DNA of 64,000 nucleotides from Lycocorax pyrrhopterus obiensis (Eukaryota; Chordata; Aves; Passeriformes; Paradisaeidae): NCBI GenBank assembly GCA_014706295.1, contig JACSVZ010000001.1, positions 84,318,237 through 84,382,236 of the forward strand, given 5' to 3'. A program made the position numbers and the translations under genes. Within the stretch, counting starts at the first letter, position 1. The number at the start of each line of letters is the position of its first letter. The notes beneath the pieces are model-generated. The model was not told the origin of the DNA. It saw nothing but the letters and a program-made list of their open reading frames with translations, and searched no databases. Shown here in pieces: positions 38,050-48,540 of the stretch.

Positions 38050-38235
38050 AGATGTCATTCAATGGTTGGGTTTGGTGGTACGCTCCAATGCTGGAAGTTT
38101 TCATGGTTGGGAGGTGCTTTAAGCAACCTGGTCTGATGGAAAGTGTCACTGCCCACGGCTGGGAATGGTGGAACTAAAGGATCTTTAAGGTCCCTTCCAA
38201 CCCAAACCAAACTATGCTACTATGATTCTATGCCT
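38050..38235 (+). mobile_element. CR1 LINE 3' end, truncated
   Basis: The blocks gcaacctggtctgatggaaa, gtgtcactgcccacggc, gatctttaaggtcccttcca and acccaaacc, ending with the octamer-like tgctactatgattctatg, identify the CR1 3' end. The first 30-40 bp are weak and the 5' limit is approximate. Antisense to DLG2. Confidence 0.92.
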
Positions 38236-38659
38236 TTCCACACATGTAGGCTTTTTTCTCCCTCATAAGGAGGTTAATTTTTCATTTTTAATAAATAAAT
38301 ACAGTAGTCAAGAACTTACATGCACATGCTGCAACAATATAAACCTAAAAGGATAATAGCAAAAAACGTCAGTAAACCCAGTTTAAGAAAATTCTTTCAG
38401 ATTATTATGTGCATGGTCTTACCCCTTAGGGATAAAATTACTCCTAACTCCCCAGTGTATTTTCCTGGCTTTATATTCACATGACAAGCATATGACAAAA
38501 TTTTGTGATTTCTTTTCCCATTTATTGGTGGATTTGCACTACACCTGTAACTTAGTTTCAGACCCTTACAGACCTATGACAAGAAGATCTGCCTCATAAT
38601 CCAAGACAGCACAAGTCCAACAGAAGAGATCCTAGTAGTTTCACCAATATATACAGTAG

Positions 38660-38975
38660 TTGTATTGTCATATAATCAGAGAAAGGTTTGGGTTGCAAGG
38701 GACCTCATGCATCTTTATGGCCCTTCTCTGTACTCACTCCAATAAGCCTTTCCTTAGAAGCTCCCAGAGCTGGATGCAGTGCTCCAGGTGGGGCCTCACA
38801 AGGGCAGAGTAGAGGGGAAGAATCCTGTCCTTCGCCCTGCTGCCCACGCTGCTTTGGATGCAGGCCAGGACAAGTTTGGCTTTTTGGGCTGCCAGTGCAC
38901 ATTGCCAGGTCACGTTGAGCTTCTCATCCGTCGATATCCCCAAGTCGTTCTTCTCAGGGCTGCTCTCAAATAATA
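38660..38975 (-). mobile_element. CR1 LINE, ORF2 C-terminus joined to 3' tail by an internal deletion
   Basis: The plus strand starts with ggtttgggttgcaagggacc (CR1 3' tail) and after about 20 bp jumps to ctcccagagctggatgcagt, gctccaggtggggcctcac, agggcagagtagagggg and gttgagcttctcatccgtcg. The minus strand keeps a reading frame from 38982 to 38734 with DLGISTDEKLN, QCALAAQKAKLVLACIQSSV, ILPLYSALVRPHLEHCIQLW. This is the conserved C-terminal end of the CR1 reverse transcriptase protein. The 3' untranslated part normally between these blocks is missing. It is a fragment with no activity expected. Confidence 0.94.
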
Positions 38976-41541
38976 TGCACACACTTTAATTTATTTAAGT
39001 CTGTAGAATCCCCAAATTAGGTAACAAATTAGAATGAGTTAGGCAGCTTTTCATATGGCACACTAGCTCATCTAAGTTCTTGAACACAATGAACATATTC
39101 TACCAGACTTTTGTAGTATAAATCTGATATGAAGGACCCTAGATAGTTAAATATAGAACACATCCAAAACAGTTACAACTGATGGAAGGGACAAGGTCAG
39201 GGACTCAGATTTACTGACAGTTGTTGCTATCTTCAAAGTAAATAAGGGCTTGTATTAAGGAAAAAGCCCTATTTTTAAGGGCTTAAACTTCACTATATTC
39301 ATATGAGTTTGATTTTTACTGTTTTCAAGAAACTGTGCAGACATCCTTGAGAAGCTGATAAATGCTTCAGCCAACTTGTAAGTAAACGAGACGAGTACAA
39401 TCCTTAGGCACTTACTGGACATATAGTAGGTGACAACTGGTAATGATCATTCTGTTCCCTTGTTCTGCGCAATATGGTGCCCTGGAGGGAAACCCAAAGC
39501 AGTACAGTGTGGGAGCTAAGAGCCTCAGAAGACCAAATGGTCCTGCCAACACACATTAGCCCACTTGCAGCTCCATAACAAAACTAGCTGGAACCAACTA
39601 TAGACTCAAGAACAAGTGAATAATCTGTACTCCGTGGGTCAACATCATGGCACTAAATCCTGCAGTAATCCACAGGTCTTAGTAATCATCCAGCCACCTC
39701 CAGGCTAACTGGTATTAATGAGACAACCCTGCTTTTCAAAAGTAGACTTACCATACCTCATGCACTGCAGAATGGCCAACATTAATAGATTCTTTCTAAC
39801 CAAAGCTGGGTTTTTTCAGTTGCCTCCTCAGAAAAACTCAAATTGATATGGACTTCATTTATTCTTTAGTCGGAGCATAGAAATCAAGGTAAAAATAGTT
39901 ACTATGGGAGAATGAGTGCAAAGCTATGGAATATATCAGGTAGATTTACACGTCCATATATCAGGGTGGAGATACCAGATAGGCTACTAGAGTAAGACAA
40001 AGAAACACTAAACTTTCTCTTTATTCCTGTGCTCCTGCTTTGTCTAACCCTCATAGCCAAAGTTTCCCTACAAAACTGTTGATACTTTCTTTCTTCCAGA
40101 ACTCATAAGAGCACAGCACCTTAAGCAAGAACACAAGATTCTCAGTGGCAAGCTGAAAGGATTATTATCTTTTCTTCAAGAGGTCAGCAAATAATTATAA
40201 TTACATTATCTGACCGTAAGAGAGCAAGTCTGGTCCATTAGTTAGAGAAGGATAACTCTCCCCTACTTTGCCTTTTTTTTTAAAATTCTATACACACCCC
40301 TCCTATCCCATAATAACTAGAATTTACAGCACATGGGGTAAAAAATGTACATATTGATACTGGCTCCTATAACTTCCTTCCAAGAGGAATAATATTTATT
40401 TTTTTTTAATTTCCACTATGAATTCAGAATAAAATATATCACATTTACTACAGCAGTCTTCAGATTTGTCTTTAAAATCACAGAATACAGAGCTAACTCT
40501 AAATGCCCATGACATGTATGCACCTGAGGGTGTAGTTTCCTTATGTATAATGATCCTTAGAGACATGATCAAATTTCTGTAGCAAATTCATGTATACTCT
40601 TAGACCCCTTCCTGATATTATAAAGTAGTGTAAAACTATTTCTATGTCTATTTCAAAAATAAAGAGATAAAAATTATCAGTGAAAGAAAATTCCTGTCTA
40701 TTTCTGGAAGCTGGAAAGGGAACTAGTGCTTATGAAAATGTCTGATGAAGGTAAAAGCCAGTCCTAACTCAAAATTTGACATGTATGTGATTTATAATGA
40801 ACTTCCAAATATCTCATGGTTACTACTGAAAATACTACTTGATAAAGGTTATGACTGGGGGGGATTGTAACTTATGAATGACACAGCGGAATTAGAACTG
40901 AACTTAATAAAAATTTGAAATCCCAAGATTGATTTTGATTTTAAAATACTTGCAAATATTGGCACAATAAAATGGCAACCCAGCTGTATTTAACATGAAG
41001 GCACTAACTGAAGTATTGAATCTAACCTATGCTTCTGGCAAGAACAGAATTATCTTTAGTTCTGAGGAAAATAAATAAGGACTAAACACACAGTGTTTCA
41101 TTTCTGAGAGAAAAGCCTCATCCTTCAAGCCTCTGAATCAATGGCAGTAATCTATTGCAATGAAACAAGTTCAATAAAATATAAGCTTTTCCCCAATAAT
41201 GTTGGCCTGGTGCCATCCCAACTCATTGTGTGCAACCTCCACCAGGCTCTTTTTTCAAAGTCTACCACTGTAGGATTAAAACCTCACCTGCATCCCACTT
41301 CCTTTGTCTCCTGTTTACAGTCTAAATAAGCTTTCCAGAGGAGAGTCTACACCTTCTTGGCTCATCTCAAACAGGGACTAGCCCTCATTGCAGCCCCCAG
41401 GCATACTCAGCATAAACACTGGATAACCAAACAAAGCAGTTCCCTGCCTGTTCCTGGCTGCACTCGCCCTTGCAACAAGTCTTCAGAAGCAAGAGTTGAA
41501 AGGCAAGCACCTCAATCATGCACAAAGGCAGCTCTGTGTGT

Positions 41542-41544
<3 letters not shown>

Positions 41545-41574
<30 letters not shown>
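41545..41574 (+). repeat. (TG)15 microsatellite
   Basis: Fifteen perfect TG units, preceded by an imperfect tgtgtgtctc stretch. It is probably polymorphic and can adopt Z-DNA. Confidence 0.98.
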
Positions 41575-41576
<2 letters not shown>

Positions 41577-43235
41577 CAAAGACAGGAACTAAACACTTGC
41601 ACAGCATTTCCCTAAGGAGATACACCCAGGCAGATGGTTTCTCCCCGTGCACTGGCAAACCAGTTTCAGTGTGTTGGCCCCGGGAGCCCAAAGGCTGGTG
41701 GATGGCTGAGCTAACATGTCTTGCTGAAAAGCAGGGTGTGCTTGCTCAAGTCTAGTGCAGTGCTTCTGCAGCCTCACAACTCATATCAGCAGCTGGAATG
41801 ACTACCATCCCAGAGACTGAAAAAAAAGAAAATCTTATAAAATGTTTCTCATTTAAGTATGTGTGCAGATTTTACTACAACATAATGGAAACCCTGTCTG
41901 TTCTATAGCACACCACCTGCCTTCAGCCCACAGCCTCCAAACCCATAAGGTTTTGGAGTGGGACCTGAAATTGTGTTGGTTACCCCCACAGTTCATTCCT
42001 TCGATTTTTTTTTCAGTATTTTGGGCATAGAAAATAGCCACATATCCTTCCAAGTTAAAGCGATCTCTAGAGTATTCCTGCCTAAATGGCAGAAGGCAAA
42101 AGACATGGAAGAACATCAGCAAAAGCCTGTCTGTGTGGATCCAGCTCACTTCCTCTAGATCCGTGCAGTCCCAATCACTTTTCACATTCCCACATCCAGG
42201 GACACGCTAGAGCTAAGTCCTATTTCTTGTCCTCCCAAAGTTTGCATGAGAAATAAAAAACGACAAATGAAATTCCTCTTTTGTTTACCAGGAGCCCAGT
42301 GATGGTTTTGGAGGTAAAAGTGCCTACTGTAATGCAGTCAAGAATTTCAGATCACATCCAGGGGGGTTACAGGTCCTACCACCGTGATCTGGAGGTGTCC
42401 CACCAGAGGACTTTAAGCTTTATTTCTTCCAGAACAGAGACCGGAGCTCGAGTTGTCAGGGAATAAGTCAGATTTCAGGAAATATTTCTGAATTTCAGAA
42501 TGTGTTATTGCCTGAAATGACTGTGTTTCCACATCCTCTTAGAGACATGACCTTCCTGAGACCTGAGACACAACCAGCACCGAACAGTCATAAGACATTT
42601 ACATTGATTGTCCTTTGTGGCTGCTTTAGTTACCCACAGATTTTTTTCTTTTTAAACAGCCTCTTAATGAAATGCCAGTGTATTAAAGGGTTTGCATAAC
42701 AGTCATTGAATTTAAAACCCAAGTGACTGGCTACAACATCAGTAAAAATATTAGCAGAGCACTTCCTTATCATATACGGCGTCTCTTTATCCCTCTCCTT
42801 GTGTTTCATTTATGACTCTAAATTCTATTTTTGAAGTTGTAAGTCAGAAACAGACGGCATACTGCACTATATAATTAGGAATGGAAAAGTCCCGGCAGCC
42901 CTTAGACTCTTAGGAGAAAATATATTTAGAAGCTTGAATATGTTCCTATTCACACAGTTTCAATAGAGGATGCATCAGCATTTCCTTTTTTTTAATCTTT
43001 TTTTTTCTTAAAGGCCTTAAACTCAGCTGTAAGACTTCACTCCAGACACAAACTTGGCTAAAAAGAAGTTTATTTATTGCTTAAAGGACTTTGGATCCTT
43101 TCTGCGTTCTACTCTGTTTCTGAGAACTTCTTCTGGGGCTCTCTCTGAGTTAACCCTTTCTGCCACTCCAAAGAGATCCTTTTGTCCTTTTAGGTGGAAT
43201 GGTGGAATGTCTTTATCACAGGGTTTTTGGGAGTG

Positions 43236-43255
43236 TATATATATATATATATATA
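43236..43255 (+). repeat. (TA)10 microsatellite
   Basis: Ten perfect TA units followed by cacat. No mobile element adjoins it. Confidence 0.97.
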
Positions 43256-43879
43256 CACATATCTTGGCTGAAAATATTCCCTGAGCTAATATCTAGAAAC
43301 TGACCCAAAAGACACCTCATATTACATCTAAATTGGCACAGTGAAATCCCATGCAGAGACATCCAAGCCAGCTCAAACACTGACAGAGTAGCTCTAGAGT
43401 AGAAATCCAGCTGGATCAATATCTTCTATACATCTACAGCAAATTACCACAGGTAAATGGCCATATTAAAGCAGCTCTGCAATGCTGAGCTCATTTAGCA
43501 CTACCTTGAGCCCCTGCACATCCTGACATGCAGTGATTGATTTCAAGAGGGGACCATTAGTGGCTCCCAACAGGAACAGAAATAGAAAGGAGAGCAGTGG
43601 CAAACCTTTAGTGCAAAATCCTGTGCAACAGATTAAAACCTTGGCTGCTGGCAGCAGGATTGCTGCAGGCACACACCGAGGCAGCAAGGCAGGACAGCCA
43701 GCAAGGAGTCCTGCACTGGAGCTGCCCTGCTGAACCTTCTGACCACATCCCTACCAAGGACCCAGTGGCTCACACACGGAGATCCAGCCCTTGGCCTAAT
43801 GGAAACAGTGCTGCCCCTGTGGTCAGAATGATCCTGCTATAGGGAATCTCGGAGCTAAAATGTGTGGAGTAAGGTGTTT

Positions 43880-44330
43880 GCTCATCTAAATGATAAAAGC
43901 TATATGAAGTGATAAACCAGACCAGGGGTCCATCTAGCCTGGGGTTTCTTTCCAACAGTGGCCTTTAGCAGATGGTAAAGGAAAAACATTAACACAATTT
44001 TTACCCAGAATACATTTTCAGCTGCTGGATTTTCCTGAGCCAAAAATACTTTTTTCTTTTTTCCATTTAATATCCCTGGATAAATTCTTCTTACACAAAT
44101 TTAACAGTTTTCAAAACTCATATAAACTCAACATCCCCAGTGGTTTTTTATCAATGAATCTCACAGCTTTGCTACCACTTAAAAAATTCTCCTTGTGGCT
44201 GTTTCAACCTGCTGCTTATTAGTTTCATTTGATGTCCCCAAAATCCTTTTTTTAGGAGAACAAACATAGGTTCCCTGGTCATCATAATCTCTTACATATG
44301 ACATCTGATTTTTCACCCTAAAATGCCTTG
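43880..44330 (-). mobile_element. Ancient CR1-type LINE 3' relic, highly diverged
   Basis: Plus-strand blocks in the right order for the reverse complement of an old, pre-avian CR1 3' region are ggggtccatctagcctggg, tttccaacagtggcc, tagcagatgg, atccctggataaattc, acatccccagtgg, atctcacagctttgctacca, aaaaaattctccttgtggct, gtttcaacctgctgcttatt, and agtttcatttgatgtcccc. This type differs from the young avian CR1 copies in the window and is shared with turtles and crocodilians as I recall. Divergence is heavy and limits are approximate. It encodes nothing. Confidence 0.72.
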
Positions 44331-44874
44331 CTAGACAAGATCTTTAACCCAAAGGCATAGAGCTGAACTACTGGTAATGCTAATTTAATTTCAGAGATTA
44401 AAATCCACCCATCTTTCTATGTATCTGAATGCCTCTTGGCTGTAACACCTACAGATTTACAACTGAACTCTGAAATAAAATGGAAAGTTAAGGTCAAAGT
44501 TGTTTTTTATGATGCTTTTTTCTTGACAAAAATGACATTGGTTTATGCTGAGAAAATTTTCCAGTCAAGCAAAAAAAAAAATAAAAAATCTAATAAGCTC
44601 TGAATGAAAACAAAATTGAATAAACTAAAAGATTAGGCAGTCAGAGAAACAGAAATCAAAACAACAATTTGCTGTCTCCAATGTCATCTCTCAGAAAAAC
44701 ACTTTCATTGCCTCTGTTTCCATCACTGAACCTGTTGCACTTCGTATAACACAATGCTTGCCTTAAATTGCAGTCTTAGTCTCCCCATCACTCAGGGGAA
44801 CATCCTCAATAGCAAGATGGCAGAAATCCTGCCTGTTGCTTTGACTTGATGAAATCTTTGCATACATTACAGAA

Positions 44875-45155
44875 ATTTACAAGAGCACATAGTGACAGGC
44901 CAGGGGGTAATGGCTTTACACTGAAAGAGGGTAGATTTAGATTAGATATTGAGAAGAAATTCTTTACCGTAAGGATGGTGAGGAGCAGGTTGCCCAAAGA
45001 AGCTGTGGATGCTGCATCCCTGGAAGTGTTCAAGGCCAGGTTGGATGGAGCTCTGGGCCACCTGGTCTAGTGGAAGGTGTCCGTGCCCATGGCAGGGGGT
45101 TGGAACTAGCTGATCTTTGGACCTTCTTACCCAAACCATTCAAAGATTCTATGTG
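44875..45155 (+). mobile_element. CR1 LINE 3' end, best preserved copy
   Basis: It reads almost continuously as the CR1 3' region: ggtaatggctttacactgaa, gagggtagatttagattaga, gaggagcaggttgcccaaag, aagctgtggatgctgcatcc, gttcaaggccaggttggatg, and cctggtctagtggaaggtgt, ending attcaaagattctatg. About ten bases before gaggagcagg are missing (gcactgg... element). It looks younger than the copies at 19735 and 22475. Antisense to DLG2. Confidence 0.96.
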
Positions 45156-47111
45156 ATGGACTCTAACAACCATAGCGAAGTATGCAGGTCCATGTAAGGT
45201 TGCTGCTGAACAGCGCTCAGGGCATCCATAAAGAGGAGACCCTGGTCCACAGCCTCTACCTGGCTTTCAAAACACCACGCTCATTGCAAGGTTGCTCTGG
45301 CCCAAGTAACCTTTATGTGTCTTTGAGGAAATGAAACAACCTTGAGAGGAAAGAATAAAATACATTGATTTCGCAGCCCCTACAGTTTACTGGTCTGACT
45401 ACTCCTCTGGAAGCTGGAGCCTCATGTTCCCCAGAGAGAAAAGGACAGTGACTGTGAGTTTCCCTGGAAGGTGATTTTGCCACTACTTTTGTGAATGAAG
45501 GCAGCCCTGATTTACTCTTTCCCTTTGGCACTTAAAAGCAATTTGGACATAATTTTGTATCAAAAAAAAGTTTGCTCAGCTTCAGTATAATATTCTCAAG
45601 GCTTTTTAGACCTGGAATTTGTAGATAGCAAAATTTATGCAGTGATGCAGCCAAGCACTCCATTGAGAAATGATTACAAGGGCAAGGGAGACTTAAAAAA
45701 TAGGTTATTTAAATTATTACAAGCCAAATAAAGAAACAGTGTAATTTAAAGATGTGACACATGCACTGAAAACTTTTAAAAATGTACTACTGCCAAATGC
45801 ACTAAGTATTTGTATTTTAAATTATTGATTTAAAAGGAAAAAAAAAACTTGGTAAGGAGATCCAAGGCAAGTTTTAGCTGTAGGAATGAATTTGTTACTA
45901 GAATGTCAAAACTAATACCATTCAATGAGCATTCATATAATTTAAGAAACTTCAAATAATAATAATTCTCATGACGATGATTATAATAATAGTGCCATAT
46001 TATTGATTTCTAAATCAATATTAATTTTGAAATTTGGTATAATATTGACTTGGTATTATTTCAAATCTACTCATAAAGACAGAATACAATATGGTCAATA
46101 ATATTCAGGTGCTAAAAATGGCAGTGAATTCTAAATCAGCTCCAAATGTAATTCTCTAAGTCCTCACCTTTGGAGAAAAAAAAAACCAACAAAAACCCCA
46201 CAGCTAAAATTTCTCATATATCTACTTGATGGCTGAGCCAACACCAACACTGCAAAGAAGTGCCATTCTTTCTGTGTCTGATAAAAATCTGAGAGGTTAA
46301 AAATGTTTCACATACAAACCCCACGCAGAGTGAGGAGAGAAGCAAAAGCCCACTTGGTCTGATGCCTCCCAGAAGAGCTGCATCTCCTTACGTACACTTT
46401 GAGCATGGGGAGCAGTTACTAACTGATGGCAGCTCATCTCACAGGGTGTAGCTATATGGGCTTGAGGGAGGAGCAGCTGACACCCATTCAATTTGCACAC
46501 AGACTCAAGCATAAACTTCTAGAATAAAAGTCAAGTTTAAGTACGTCTACAACAGGAGGACCTCTTCTTTCATAATTTATTTTCCTTTATCAAAAACATC
46601 CTGAAAGCAGAATGATATCCTGTCACTTTATAATGATTTTGGAGGTACAAATGTACTAAATCATTTATAATGAAATGATTTTTCTGTGCCATCAAGCTCT
46701 CAGTTATTGCTTGGCCAGAATAACTCAAGGCAAATTAACTCTCTTGCTAGGTAAGCCACACCTGTGGTAATTTTGTACAGCGTTTATGATCTTACACTTC
46801 CCACATTATTCCTTTTAAAATGTCCTCTGCATAATTAGCATCCTCTTCAAACAGAGTTTGGGACTGCAATACACAAACATACGTCAAGGTAAAGCTGCTG
46901 GGTTGGAAATGAGCCAGACACACAAGTATAAAAGACAAATCAAAACAATTCTCCAAACATAGAAGACCATTTTGCACTTAGCAGACCTGATTCCCACCTT
47001 AACTTACTGGAAATGATGTACGACTTCAGTAAAAGCAAAAGTTATGCAGCAGTGCGGCACAGACACAGGTGCAAGGAGACTCAGGCCAGCAGCTCCCACC
47101 AGGTAACGCTG

Positions 47112-47188
47112 CAGACACTGCCCAGCTGGCAGCCACTGCCTGAATGCCTGGCCAGACACTGCCCAAATGCCCAGGCAGACACTGCCCA
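47112..47188 (+). repeat. Degenerate GC-rich minisatellite
   Basis: The 13-mer CAGACACTGCCCA occurs exactly at 47112-47124, 47153-47165 and 47176-47188, with a weaker version (cagccactgcctga) at 47130. Spacing is irregular (41 and 23 bp), so it is a decayed tandem array. Confidence 0.85.
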
Positions 47189-47939
47189 GACAGCAGCCCC
47201 GGCCAGCCCACAGTTGTGTTTAAATGTCTATGTACGATGGCGAGTTCACGGCAGAAAGTGTTGGCTGAGGAAGCAGACAGGGAAGCACAGGCAGGATGGG
47301 GCAGGAAGGGGAGGGGGCATGCAAAGGGTGGATAGGATGCTGGGACTGGTAGAGGCTCCGTAAACCTTCCCTTAAACAGGCTCAAACTTGTACCAAATTT
47401 TCTTTATTAACCTCTTGCAAGATCTATAGGAACTAATACTTACTTTTTCTATTCCCCTCTCCCAAAATATTCTCCCACCCTGCATTTCTTCTCCCTCTAT
47501 ATTTCTCATCCAGCTCAATCCTTAGTTTTAGTATCCTTTGCTCTTACCACATTTTTCCATTCCTCCGTCCGTTCTCTAACTCCCAAGTTATCCTCAGTCT
47601 CTCTGCGTCTCGTCTCCTGCCACTGCCATGAACGATGCTTTCCTTCGGAAACTATTCCCACTACCAACCGAGCGCTGGAACTCCCAGTGCATCCAGCCTC
47701 TGCTGCTGGCTTGGCTCGATCCGGGAAGCTCTGGCAGCCTCTAATGGTGGCCAGACGGAAAACTGCTGCTCACAGGACAAGGAGTCATGTCTGCCTGTCC
47801 ACAGCTGAGGCCCAAGTGGAACAGTGGAGAGGCGAAGGATGAGCAGGAGGAGGTGTAGGTAGCTGTGGGGTGTTGTGAGAGGAAGGTGTTGGGATAAAGG
47901 AAAGGGAAAGAAAACAAATCTCTGCAAAGCCTGGGATGA

Positions 47940-48350
47940 ATGAGGGCATCAGGAAGCAGCCAAACTCCTCCCAGCTGCAGGGCTGCTTGGCAGGTACTGG
48001 AAAGTGCCCCGGGCCAGGCGCTGTAGGTGTGGTAGAGGGCAGGGACAGCTCCAGCTTTGCAGCCCCGACTTACCCTCGGAGCCCTCCCGTCCGGCTGTCC
48101 CCAGCACCACGGGGGCTGCGAGGTCCAGAGCCCAGGGAATGGCAGCAGCCTGGGCCAGGCTGTGGCGTGTCCAGACAGGGGACAGCCAAGGTGCTGACTT
48201 GGGACCGAGGTGTGCTCTGCCTGCTGAAGGCACCAAGCTGCTCAGCTGTTCCTCAATCCAGGTTAAAATCCTCCCAGCTGATACCAGCACTGTCTGCAGC
48301 GCGTTCAGGTTCGTGCAGGAAAACCAGTTACAACAGATAACCCAGGAGGC
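47940..48350. other. GC- and CpG-richer intronic block
   Basis: Against an AT-rich background this block is GC-rich. I count 13 CpG dinucleotides between 48001 and 48320, where most of the window has very few. Long open frames on both strands here follow from the low stop-codon frequency of GC-rich DNA and share no motif with any protein I know. It could be a small CpG island, an alternative promoter or enhancer, or a local composition patch. I see no TATA box or initiator that would decide it. Confidence 0.45.
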
Positions 48351-48389
48351 AATCCCAGGTTCAGGATTTTTACAAGTACTTTTCATCTG

Positions 48390-48540
48390 GGGCTCTCAAA
48401 GGGCTTTGCAAATATGAAATCGTTTTAGCTTCACAACAACCCCCGTGAGGCAAAGATAATGATCACTGTATCCATTTTACAAATGGGGAAACTTGAGCAC
48501 AAAAGAAGAAAAGTGTTGCCAAAGATCAGGCCCAGCAAGT
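48390..48540 (-). mobile_element. MIR-like (CORE-SINE) ancient SINE relic
   Basis: On the plus strand the blocks agggctttgcaaatatg, cttcacaacaacccccgtga, tccattttacaaatgggg, aaacttgagcac and gttgccaaagatca match in order the reverse complement of the MIR SINE 3' half (as in '..cctcacaacaaccc..', '..ccattttacagatgaggaaactgaggca..' and '..ttgcccaaggtca..'). MIR-type relics are known in amniotes including birds. The tRNA-derived head is not visible. The call is from recall of the consensus. Confidence 0.72.

Noticed and set aside
47026..48417. Several open frames of 116-145 codons on both strands
   Set aside because: They coincide with the GC-richer block where stop codons are rare, and overlap each other on both strands. 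No family signature.
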